Positions 8,937 through 16,400 of a stretch of DNA of 64,000 nt are shown here, piece by piece. The notes beneath the pieces are model-generated. The model saw only the letters and a program-made list of their open reading frames with translations. It did no database searches and was not told the DNA's origin. A program made the translations under genes and the position numbers. The stretch comes from DUUI01 sp964627845 (lineage in GTDB: Bacteria; Bacillota_I; Bacilli_A; Erysipelotrichales; Erysipelotrichaceae). Numbering within the stretch: the first letter of the stretch is position 1; every line of letters begins with the position of its first letter. Location of the stretch: NCBI GenBank assembly GCA_964627845.1, contig CAZVKL010000001.1:1-64000 (forward strand), given 5' to 3'.

Positions 8937-10101
8937 AGTTGGGTCGGGACCATCAAGTTCGCACACGATTGCGGTACAAAGAGCCATGAAGCTCTATTTA
9001 GATGAATTTCCATTAACCAATCGCTTTTTAGTTGAATTGTATGGTTCATTATCCTTAACGGGGAAAGGACACTATACGGATCATGCGATTAAAATGATTG
9101 TGGAACCAATCGAGTGTGAAGTCGTGTTTAAACTCGAATGGCCCTATGAATTTGACAGCGGTTTGATCATTCGAGGTTATCAAGATGATACGGCTCAAGA
9201 AGCTTGGGTGGTTTATTCAATTGGTGGTGGTTCGATTAAAGTGTTAAATCGTGACTTTGATTTTCAAAAAGAAGTCTATCCATTTAAGAACTTCAATGAA
9301 ATTAAACAATTTTGTCTAGAAAATAAAATAACCATCCAAGAGATGGTCTACCAATTTGAACCGGACATTAAAGAATACCTAGAGTCAATTCTTTTTGCGA
9401 TGACAGCCTCGGTAAAAAGGGGCCTGTCTACCTCAGGGCAATTACTAGGTAAATTAAACATGCCACGGGTGGCGAAAGAACTTTACCAACAAGCCGATCC
9501 CAATTCTTATCGTCAACGCTTAGTAGCGTATGCCTACGCCAATATGGAAGAGAATGCGACATTAGGAGAAGTGGTGACTGCACCTACTTGTGGGGCTTCA
9601 GGTATCATGGCTGCGCTCATGATGTATTTACACGAAGATAAGAAAGTAAGTATTAATCAGTGCATTGACGCCTTAGCGGTAGCGGGTGTCTTTGGTAATA
9701 TAATCAAACGAAATGCGTCTATCTCTGGTGCTCAGGGTGGATGTCAAGCAGAAGTGGGAGCAGGTTGTGTGATGGCTGCGGCCGCATTAGCAACCATCAA
9801 TAATCTAACACTTGATGAAATTGAATATGCTTGTGAAATTGCGATGGAGCATCATTTAGGATTAACGTGTGATCCAGTAGGGGGTTATGTCATTATCCCT
9901 TGTATTGAGCGCAATGGAGCGGCGGTTCTTCGTGCGGTGGATGCAGTGGATATGGCTAAACTTATTTTAAAAACAAAACCAAATCGTGTGACCTTTGATC
10001 AGGTGGTGAATACGATGAATTATACGGGTCAAAAGATTGCGATTGAACTAAGAGAAACAGCCCTGGGTGGTTTAGCTCAAGAAATTGTCATTGAGGAATA
10101 A
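8911..10101 (+). CDS. sdaA: L-serine dehydratase, iron-sulfur type, single chain
   Basis: Deaminates L-serine to pyruvate and ammonia with an oxygen-sensitive 4Fe-4S cluster. The 396-residue chain fuses the beta domain (LYKVGSGPSSSHT, residues 6-18; GSLSLTGKGHYTDHA) to the alpha domain (APTCGASGIMAAL; GGCQAEVGAGCVMAAAALA; LTCDPVGGYVIIPCIERN). These contain the conserved cysteines expected to hold the cluster. The ATG is preceded by GGAGG at 8902-8906. It sits between holA and rpsT, which are adjacent in Bacillus, so it appears to be an insertion into an old cluster. Confidence 0.95.
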   Translation: MESLRELYKVGSGPSSSHTIAVQRAMKLYLDEFPLTNRFLVELYGSLSLTGKGHYTDHAIKMIVEPIECEVVFKLEWPYEFDSGLIIRGYQDDTAQEAWVVYSIGGGSIKVLNRDFDFQKEVYPFKNFNEIKQFCLENKITIQEMVYQFEPDIKEYLESILFAMTASVKRGLSTSGQLLGKLNMPRVAKELYQQADPNSYRQRLVAYAYANMEENATLGEVVTAPTCGASGIMAALMMYLHEDKKVSINQCIDALAVAGVFGNIIKRNASISGAQGGCQAEVGAGCVMAAAALATINNLTLDEIEYACEIAMEHHLGLTCDPVGGYVIIPCIERNGAAVLRAVDAVDMAKLILKTKPNRVTFDQVVNTMNYTGQKIAIELRETALGGLAQEIVIEE

Positions 10102-10122
10102 AAAAGCCTTCAAGCGAAGACT
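10102..10122 (-). terminator. Rho-independent terminator of rpsT
   Basis: Read on the minus strand, GTCTTC pairs with GAAGGC (one G-T pair) around GCTT and is followed by six T. The first G of the stem belongs to the rpsT stop codon TAG. It lies in the short gap before the convergent sdaA stop. Confidence 0.75.
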
Positions 10123-10384
10123 ATTTGATTGCGTTAACTGCTTTAGTTAATCTAGATTTTTGTCGAGCGACATAATTTTTATGATGTAAGTTCTTAGAAA
10201 TAGAAGCATCTAATAATGACACCGCTTTAACTAATTTCTCTTGAGCTAACTGTGCATCGTTCTCACTCACTGCTAATTCAACAGCTTTAATCGCTGATTT
10301 AAGTTCTGATTTGCTAGATTTGTTACGTAACATTCTTTTTTGATCAGTTCCAACACGTTTTGTTTGAGTTTTAGTATTTGCCAT
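10121..10384 (-). CDS. rpsT: 30S ribosomal protein S20
   Basis: Binds 16S rRNA early in small-subunit assembly. The 87 residues are rich in Lys/Arg/Ala/Ser and match S20 along the full length: KRMLRNKSSKSELKSAIKAV, then KAVSLLDASISKNLHHKNYV and ARQKSRLTKAV. The start is fixed by AAGGAGGTG just upstream. It is transcribed against its neighbours from its own promoter, which overlaps that of fmt. Confidence 0.96.
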   Translation of the reverse strand: MANTKTQTKRVGTDQKRMLRNKSSKSELKSAIKAVELAVSENDAQLAQEKLVKAVSLLDASISKNLHHKNYVARQKSRLTKAVNAIK

Positions 10385-10415
10385 CTTGCACCTCCTTGCT
10401 ATTAATTGCTTTCAA

Positions 10416-10444
10416 ATTATACCAAACCAAAACGTTGGTGGCAA
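10416..10444 (-). promoter_or_regulatory. Promoter of rpsT
   Basis: On the minus strand, TTGCCA (10444-10439) and TATAAT (10421-10416) are separated by 17 bases, a SigA-type promoter leading to the AAGGAGG site of rpsT. Confidence 0.8.
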
Positions 10445-10462
10445 TAAATAAGGTGTATTCTA

Positions 10463-10471
10463 TGCTATAAT
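10463..10471 (+). promoter_or_regulatory. Extended -10 promoter of fmt, giving an almost leaderless mRNA
   Basis: TGCTATAAT lies with its -10 hexamer ending 10 bases before the fmt ATG. Transcription would start at about 10478-10480, leaving 2-4 bases of leader and no Shine-Dalgarno sequence. No good -35 box is seen. Confidence 0.65.
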
Positions 10472-10481
10472 TACACATGCT

Positions 10482-11417
10482 ATGAAAAAGAAAATTGTAT
10501 TTATGGGAACTCCAACCTTTGCTAAAGAGATCTTAGAACATCTATTATCCTTTGAAGAACTTGAGATTATTGGAGTCATCAGTCAACCTGACAAGAAAAT
10601 GTCACGTAAAAAGAAAATTGTCTACTCTCCTGTTAAAGAGAGTGCTTTAAAATACCAATGTCCTTTATTTCAACCACGTCAAATAAAGGATTTTGTGGAT
10701 GAAATGAAAGCATTAAATCCAGATGCCATCATTACTTGTGCGTATGGTCAGTTTTTACCTCAAGCGATATTAGACTTTCTTGTCATTAATGTCCATGCCT
10801 CATTGCTACCACAATATCGAGGGGGCGCACCGATGCAACATGCCATCATCAACAATGAGCAAGAAACTGGAATTTCACTAATGAAATCAGTCCTTAAAAT
10901 GGATGCTGGTCCTGTTTATTCACAAAGTCGTGTCAAAATCGACATCGAAGACACCCTGAGTTCACTAGAATTAAAGTTGATTGAGGCCGCAAAAGAATTG
11001 TTATCGAAAGACTTACTCGCTATTTTAGAGGGTAAGTTGGAGGCTCAAGCCCAAGATGAAGAGCAGGTTTCGTTTGCTAAAACGATTAGTTCTAACGATG
11101 AGTTTGTTGACTTTAACCGTGATAACTTAGAAGTTTATAATCATTTGAGAGCACTCATCGAAGTTCCAAGTGGTTATAACTATATAAATGGTAAACGCAT
11201 TAAATTTAATCAGGTCAAATTAGGGAGGGATTCGATTGATCTTCCTTCCTCAATGATGCTCTTTCAAAGTCCAGAGCTTTTAGAAATAACAACGCTTAAT
11301 GGGACCATCGAAATATTAGAATGCCAACTCGAAGGCAAACAACGTCAACGTGTCGAACAACTCTACAATGGCTACCATCACAGTTTTAATAACAGGAGAT
11401 TAAATGATGAAAACTAG
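10482..11417 (+). CDS. fmt: Methionyl-tRNA formyltransferase
   Basis: Formylates Met-tRNA for translation initiation. The start MKKKIVFMGTPTFA is the canonical N-terminus, so the ATG is well supported although no ribosome binding site precedes it. The catalytic formyltransferase domain shows INVHASLLPQYRGGAPMQHA (SLLPxxRGGAP motif) near residue 105, and the C-terminal OB-like domain follows. The 311 residues are typical. It heads a + strand operon with the ECF component gene (overlap of 14 bases), lepA, mazG and hemW. Confidence 0.96.
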   Translation: MKKKIVFMGTPTFAKEILEHLLSFEELEIIGVISQPDKKMSRKKKIVYSPVKESALKYQCPLFQPRQIKDFVDEMKALNPDAIITCAYGQFLPQAILDFLVINVHASLLPQYRGGAPMQHAIINNEQETGISLMKSVLKMDAGPVYSQSRVKIDIEDTLSSLELKLIEAAKELLSKDLLAILEGKLEAQAQDEEQVSFAKTISSNDEFVDFNRDNLEVYNHLRALIEVPSGYNYINGKRIKFNQVKLGRDSIDLPSSMMLFQSPELLEITTLNGTIEILECQLEGKQRQRVEQLYNGYHHSFNNRRLNDEN

Positions 11418-11907
11418 AGTTTTATTATTACATGCTTTATTTACTGCGTTGGTGGCAGTTGTCACAATAATGATTACCATTCCATTAATTGGCGTTGATG
11501 GCTATTTTAATCTAGGTGATATTGTCATCTTTAGTTTTGCCATTATTTCCGGTCGATTTGAGTTCTTTATTGGAGCAGGTTTAGGGCCTGCCATTGCTGA
11601 TATGGTCACTCCTTGGGCCTTTTATGCGCCATTTACCTTTATAGTTAAGGCAACGATGTACATGGTTGTTTTTTTAAGTTATAAACATTTTAAACATCGA
11701 TATCTTAAAATGACAGGGCCATTTGTTATTGGAGCAATCTGGCTATCCGTTGGATATGCACTTGTTGAAGTCCTCTTAAAAGGGCCAACCATGTTCTGGC
11801 CTGCATTACTCCAAAATTCCATTCAAGGCTTTGTGGCCGCTGCCATCACCATTCTTTTGATGCCAATGACGGTCATGGTTCAAAAGTATTTACCAAAATT
11901 AAACTGA
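11404..11907 (+). CDS. ECF transporter S component, vitamin-type (substrate unknown)
   Basis: A 167-residue integral membrane protein with about five or six helices. The segment GVDGYFNLGDIVIFSFAIISG and the following GAGLGPAIADM resemble the S-component family PF07155, which covers ECF uptake subunits for B-vitamin-like substrates. It would need the shared EcfA/EcfT energizing module, not encoded in this window. Two close ATGs (11404, 11407) both fit the AGGAG at 11394-11398. No riboswitch is visible because it is embedded in the fmt operon, so the substrate cannot be guessed from regulation. Confidence 0.75.
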   Translation: MMKTRVLLLHALFTALVAVVTIMITIPLIGVDGYFNLGDIVIFSFAIISGRFEFFIGAGLGPAIADMVTPWAFYAPFTFIVKATMYMVVFLSYKHFKHRYLKMTGPFVIGAIWLSVGYALVEVLLKGPTMFWPALLQNSIQGFVAAAITILLMPMTVMVQKYLPKLN

Positions 11908-11914
11908 GGAATGT

Positions 11915-13717
11915 ATGAATCAAAAGAATATACGAAATTTTTCGATTATCGCCCATATTGACCATGGTAAGTCAACCTTGGCGGATCGAATCTTAGAACA
12001 AACCTTAACGGTTGAAAAACGAAATATGAAAGACCAACTGCTTGACCAATTGGATTTGGAAAGAGAACGAGGCATTACCATTAAATTGAACTTTGTTCAG
12101 ATGCGTTACCAAGCCAAAGATGGTCAAGAATATATCTTTCATTTAATCGATACACCGGGTCATGTTGACTTTACCTATGAAGTATCACGCTCACTTGCCG
12201 CCTGTGAAGGGGCTGTTTTAGTAGTGGATGCAGCGCAGGGCATTGAAGCACAAACATTAGCTAATGTTTATTTAGCGTTAGAAAATGATTTAGAAATTAT
12301 TCCAGTTATTAACAAGATTGATTTACCATCAGCCCAACCAGATGTGGTAAAGGAAGAAATTGAAAACATCATTGGACTAGATACTCAAGATGCACCACTT
12401 ATCTCTGCGAAAAGTGGATTAAATATTACGGATGTATTAGAAGAAGTGGTTAAGAAAATACCAGCTCCAAGTGGAGATGTGAATAATCCTTTAAAAGCAC
12501 TCATCTTTGACTCCGTCTATGATCCATATCGTGGGGTCATTCTTTCAGTCTGTATTAAAGAAGGAAAAGTCAAAGTAGGGGACACGATTACTTTAATGAA
12601 CTCTAAGGCATCCTATGAAGTAATCGAGGTCGGTGTTCGTACGCCAAGTGAACTGAAGAAGAACGAGTTGGTTTGTGGAGAAGTCGGTTATATTGCGGCG
12701 ACCATTAAATCAATTAATGATGTGCATGTTGGCGATACTGTTACGCTCAAGAATAACCCGACTCCACAGCCTCTTGCGGGCTACAGACAGCTTAATCCTA
12801 TGGTTTATTGCGGGTTATACCCAATTGATTCAAAACGGTACAATGACCTTAGAGATGCCTTAGAAAAGCTCTCATTAAATGATGCTTCCCTTCATTATGA
12901 GCCTGAGACCTCTCAAGCACTAGGTTTTGGTTTTCGATGTGGTTTTTTAGGCTTACTGCACATGGATGTCATTCAAGAACGCTTAGAAAGAGAATATGAT
13001 TTAGAATTGATTGCGACTGCACCATCTGTAGTGTTCCATGTTTATCTTAATAATCGAGAAATGAAGAAGATTGACAATCCAACACTGATGCCTGATGCAA
13101 CCGCCATCGATTATATTCAAGAACCTTATGTCAAGGCATCGATTATGGTTCCACAGGAATACGTTGGGGCTGTGATGGATATTGCTCAAAAGAAACGCGG
13201 CATCTATTTGGATATGCAAATGATTGATAATCAAAGAATGACGCTGACCTATGAACTTCCTTTGGTTGAAATTGTGTATGACTTCTTTGATCGACTTAAA
13301 TCTCAAACAAGAGGTTATGCTTCTTTTGATTATGAACTAATAGGCTATCGTACTTCAAAATTAGTCAAAATGGATATTTTAATTAATGCTGAGCCGGTGG
13401 ATGCATTGTCAGTGATTGTTCATCGTGACTTTGCGCATCAACGTGGTAAAGCAATTGTTGAAAAACTGAAGAAATTAATTCCAAAACAACAATTCTCAGT
13501 TCCAATTCAAGCGGCTATTGGTGGAAGAATCGTGGCTCGTAGTGATTTATCGGCGCTAAGAAAGAATGTCTTAGCGAAATGTTATGGTGGCGATATCTCT
13601 CGTAAGAAAAAATTACTTGAAAAACAAAAAGAAGGAAAAAAACGGATGAAACAAGTAGGTTCTGTTGAAGTTCCACAAGAAGCGTTTATGGCCGTTTTAT
13701 CGATGGATGATGAATAA
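11915..13717 (+). CDS. lepA: Elongation factor 4 (LepA), ribosomal back-translocase GTPase
   Basis: A ribosome-binding GTPase related to EF-G. The 600 residues show G1 AHIDHGKST (residues 13-21), switch region RERGITIK, G3 DTPGHVDF, G4 NKIDLPSA and G5 SAKSG. The LepA-specific C-terminal domain contains RRK-type basic stretches and ends VPQEAFMAVLSMDDE. Length and ends are typical. It is 8 bases after the ECF gene and overlaps mazG. Confidence 0.98.
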   Translation: MNQKNIRNFSIIAHIDHGKSTLADRILEQTLTVEKRNMKDQLLDQLDLERERGITIKLNFVQMRYQAKDGQEYIFHLIDTPGHVDFTYEVSRSLAACEGAVLVVDAAQGIEAQTLANVYLALENDLEIIPVINKIDLPSAQPDVVKEEIENIIGLDTQDAPLISAKSGLNITDVLEEVVKKIPAPSGDVNNPLKALIFDSVYDPYRGVILSVCIKEGKVKVGDTITLMNSKASYEVIEVGVRTPSELKKNELVCGEVGYIAATIKSINDVHVGDTVTLKNNPTPQPLAGYRQLNPMVYCGLYPIDSKRYNDLRDALEKLSLNDASLHYEPETSQALGFGFRCGFLGLLHMDVIQERLEREYDLELIATAPSVVFHVYLNNREMKKIDNPTLMPDATAIDYIQEPYVKASIMVPQEYVGAVMDIAQKKRGIYLDMQMIDNQRMTLTYELPLVEIVYDFFDRLKSQTRGYASFDYELIGYRTSKLVKMDILINAEPVDALSVIVHRDFAHQRGKAIVEKLKKLIPKQQFSVPIQAAIGGRIVARSDLSALRKNVLAKCYGGDISRKKKLLEKQKEGKKRMKQVGSVEVPQEAFMAVLSMDDE

Positions 13718-13976
13718 ACTATTCGAGATTATCGATGACATGCGTCAACACTTTGGCTGGCATGAATCAGACACCATTGAATATTTATGTACCAATATCG
13801 TGGAAGAAGCCAATGAATTATATGAAGCCATGAAACAAGACAATCACCAAGATATGAAATATGAATTGGCTGATTTATTGATGGTTGCTTTGACACTTTC
13901 TAGAATGTTAGAGGTTGACCTTGAAACCATTATCAAAGAAAAAGCAGCCATCGTTAAACAAAGACAGTATGACTAA
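13710..13976 (+). CDS. MazG-like nucleotide pyrophosphohydrolase
   Basis: A small (88-residue) all-helical protein of the MazG/dUTPase-like superfamily. The metal-binding signature EExxE...ExxD is visible as EEANELYEA (residues about 28-36) and ELADLLM (about 51-57). Such proteins hydrolyse (d)NTPs to monophosphates as house-cleaning enzymes; the substrate here is unknown. The start is one of two adjacent ATGs (13707/13710) inside the lepA end, and no clear ribosome binding site is seen, consistent with translational coupling. It also overlaps hemW. Confidence 0.8.
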   Translation: MNKLFEIIDDMRQHFGWHESDTIEYLCTNIVEEANELYEAMKQDNHQDMKYELADLLMVALTLSRMLEVDLETIIKEKAAIVKQRQYD

Positions 13977-15060
13977 AGCGCTTTACATTCATATCCCATT
14001 TTGTCATGACATCTGTGGTTATTGTGACTTTGTTCGTGTTGGCTATCATACAGATTTGGTGGATAAGTACTTAATTCAATTACGCAACGATTTAAAAAAG
14101 ATAGAACCACCCGTGTCCTCTATTTATATTGGTGGAGGGACGCCCAGTGCCCTTAACTTAGATCAATTGAATTTATTGTTTGATTCGATCCAACATTTGA
14201 TTCGACAAGAAATAGAGATAACCATTGAAGTAAATCCGGATAGTCTTACACTTGATAAGGCTCAATTGTTTGTTCGAAATAAAGTCAATCGCGTTTCGCT
14301 GGGAGTTCAGAGCACCCATGATGAAATGCTTAAAAGAATTGATCGAACTCATACCTTTGACGATGTTAAACAGTCCGTTGAAATTCTAAACAGGGTAGGG
14401 CTTAGTAATTATTCGCTCGATTTAATTTATGGACTTCCCGATCAAACGATTGATGAATTGAGTGATGACATTGATGAAATAGTGAAATTAAATCCTAAAC
14501 ATATTTCACTTTATTCGTTAACGATTGAACCAAACTCTAAATTTTTCAGACAAAATATTCAAGCTGCTTCACCAATCCTTGAAGCTCAAATGTATCAACT
14601 TATTGATGAGAAACTCTCTAAATTAGGCTATGAACATTATGAAATTAGTAATTATTGTTTGCCTGGCTATTCATCAAAACATAATTTAAGTTATTGGACG
14701 TATCAAGATTTTATTGGTGTTGGCATTGGAGCGGCCGGTAAAGAAGGCGATATTCGTTATACGAATCATCGAAATATCAATGATTATATTTGTGGGCATA
14801 GAAAAAAAGATGAACTGATTGAATTAAGTCCATCTGATAAACAATTTGAACATATTATGATGAATCTACGGTTGGAAGAAGGCTTAGACCTTCAACAATT
14901 TAATCGACTTCATCAAACGAATTTATTGAATACCTATCAACCAATTATTGATAAGCATCAACAATTACAAAATTTAATCGTAAACGATAATTATCTACAT
15001 GTCACAAAGAAGGGACGATTAGTCCTTCATGATATCCTCGTTGATTTTATGGATGATTAA
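13969..15060 (+). CDS. hemW: Radical SAM protein HemW (heme chaperone, formerly HemN-like)
   Basis: A 363-residue radical SAM protein. The N-terminus YIHIPFCHDICGYCDF supplies the CxxxCxxC cluster ligands at about residues 11, 15 and 18, followed by the SAM-binding IYIGGGTPSAL and EVNPDSL. HemW proteins bind heme and insert it into acceptors; true coproporphyrinogen dehydrogenases (HemN) carry extra N-terminal residues missing here. The ATG overlaps the mazG end. In Bacillus this gene also follows lepA, but the hrcA-grpE-dnaK genes found next there are absent here. Confidence 0.9.
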   Translation: MTKALYIHIPFCHDICGYCDFVRVGYHTDLVDKYLIQLRNDLKKIEPPVSSIYIGGGTPSALNLDQLNLLFDSIQHLIRQEIEITIEVNPDSLTLDKAQLFVRNKVNRVSLGVQSTHDEMLKRIDRTHTFDDVKQSVEILNRVGLSNYSLDLIYGLPDQTIDELSDDIDEIVKLNPKHISLYSLTIEPNSKFFRQNIQAASPILEAQMYQLIDEKLSKLGYEHYEISNYCLPGYSSKHNLSYWTYQDFIGVGIGAAGKEGDIRYTNHRNINDYICGHRKKDELIELSPSDKQFEHIMMNLRLEEGLDLQQFNRLHQTNLLNTYQPIIDKHQQLQNLIVNDNYLHVTKKGRLVLHDILVDFMDD

Positions 15061-15920
15061 GAATTGTTCTTTGTGTAATAATCAATAATGGCTTGGGTCC
15101 CAAAGTCAGCGTAACCATCCTCTAAGAGCGATTCATATTGATCCAAGACTTGTCTTAAGATTGGGAGCTCAATATTTTCTTTTTCAGTCATTGCTAAACG
15201 TAAATCTTTTATAAAGTGTTTAATAAAGAAACCAGGTTCTTTATCATGGATGACCATTTTTGGGCCATTGTTTTGAGACTGCCAAGATGAAGCGGATCCA
15301 TTATTAATTACGCGAAGCATTAATTGTAAATCTAATCCATGTTTACGTGCATACGTCAGTGCTTCCGCGGTTGTTGAGATTGAACCAGCAATACAAATTT
15401 GATTGGCTAATTTTGTATGTTGGCCATTGCCCGCTTTACCCATATAAGTAACGGTTGAACCTAAAATTTCTAGAGTGTTAACCACTTCTTGATAAACTTT
15501 CTCACTTCCACCCACCATGATGGATAATGTTTTTTCTCTAGCTCCTTTATCGCCACCCGTGACAGGTGCATCTAAAGCATGTACATTCTTATTTAATGCT
15601 GCCGTATAAATTTCTTTGGCTAAAGCTGGGCTTGAAGTGGTCATATCGATAACGATCGCACCTTCTTTTACATGATTTAAGATGCCATCTTCTTTAAAAT
15701 AGACCTCTCTAACGTCCTGGGGAAAACCAACAATGGTAAAAACAAGATCAGCCTCTTTGACACAGTCGATAATATTATCGACAACGCGCACTGAGTCTTG
15801 TAACTCGAGCGCTTTCGAATGCGTTCTATTATAAGCAGTCACCTCATAGCCTGCTTGTGCTAAATGAAGTGCCATTGGTTTACCCATGACACCCGTTCCA
15901 ATCCATGCTACTTTTTTCAT
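15057..15920 (-). CDS. NAD(P)-dependent beta-hydroxyacid dehydrogenase
   Basis: A 287-residue member of the 3-hydroxyisobutyrate/tartronate semialdehyde reductase family. The Rossmann motif WIGTGVMGKPMALHLAQAGY is at residues 6-25, followed by the substrate-binding DAPVTGGDKGA near residue 117 and the catalytic Lys in GNGQHTKLANQ near residue 171. Oxidation of a hydroxy acid or reduction of a semialdehyde is expected; the exact substrate cannot be told. It is convergent with hemW, and the two stop codons overlap. It is transcribed divergently from rpsO. Confidence 0.88.
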   Translation of the reverse strand: MKKVAWIGTGVMGKPMALHLAQAGYEVTAYNRTHSKALELQDSVRVVDNIIDCVKEADLVFTIVGFPQDVREVYFKEDGILNHVKEGAIVIDMTTSSPALAKEIYTAALNKNVHALDAPVTGGDKGAREKTLSIMVGGSEKVYQEVVNTLEILGSTVTYMGKAGNGQHTKLANQICIAGSISTTAEALTYARKHGLDLQLMLRVINNGSASSWQSQNNGPKMVIHDKEPGFFIKHFIKDLRLAMTEKENIELPILRQVLDQYESLLEDGYADFGTQAIIDYYTKNNS

Positions 15921-15953
15921 TTTCTACCTCTCTTTTCTAAATTATCAATGAAG

Positions 15954-15982
15954 TTTACATTTGTGTCAAGTTATGATATATT
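15954..15982 (+). promoter_or_regulatory. Promoter of rpsO
   Basis: TTTACA (15954-15959) and TATATT (15977-15982) are spaced by 17 bases, with TG one base before the -10. Transcription would start near 15989. Confidence 0.75.
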
Positions 15983-15988
15983 AATGAA

Positions 15989-16062
15989 GCTTTTAATCTA
16001 AGTTAGTTGATCCTCAACTTCTGACATGGATTAGAAGGTCACACAAAAGAGAGGAGAAAAAA
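15989..16062 (+). promoter_or_regulatory. Candidate S15-type autoregulatory leader of rpsO
   Basis: The 74-base leader can fold with an outer helix TAATCTA (15994-16000) against TGGATTA (16027-16033, one G-U) enclosing a hairpin GTTGA/TCAAC with loop TCC (16006-16018). Leaders of rpsO in other bacteria bind S15 to repress their own translation. The match to a known class is inferred from position and foldability only. Confidence 0.45.
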
Positions 16063-16329
16063 ATGTTATTACAAAAAGAAAAAGATGCAATCATTAAAGA
16101 TTATGCGATTCATGAAGGAGATACTGGTTCTCCAGAAGTACAAATTGCGGTCTTAACAGAAAGCATTAAACGTTTAACAGCTCATATGAATGAACATAAA
16201 CAAGATTACCATTCACTTCGTGGGTTACACAAAATGGTTGGACGTCGTCGTCGTTTATTAAATTACTTAATGAAAAAAGATGTTAACCGTTACCGTGAAT
16301 TAGTAACACGTTTAGGTTTAAGAAAGTAA
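16063..16329 (+). CDS. rpsO: 30S ribosomal protein S15
   Basis: Binds the central domain of 16S rRNA. All 88 residues align with the family: HEGDTGSPEVQIAVLTESIK, LTAHMNEHKQDYHSLRGLH, and VGRRRRLLNYLMKKDVNRY. A GAGGAG site precedes the start. It is followed by a terminator and then pnp, the order found in many bacteria. Confidence 0.98.
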   Translation: MLLQKEKDAIIKDYAIHEGDTGSPEVQIAVLTESIKRLTAHMNEHKQDYHSLRGLHKMVGRRRRLLNYLMKKDVNRYRELVTRLGLRK

Positions 16330-16334
16330 ATTGG

Positions 16335-16357
16335 AGCACCATTTGGTGCTTTTTTTC
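16335..16357 (+). terminator. Terminator between rpsO and pnp
   Basis: AGCACC and GGTGCT pair around ATTT and are followed by seven T. It would reduce read-through from rpsO into pnp. Confidence 0.85.
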
Positions 16358-16400
16358 TATCCGAATGTGATATGATAATAAAGTAAAATAAGGAGACAAA

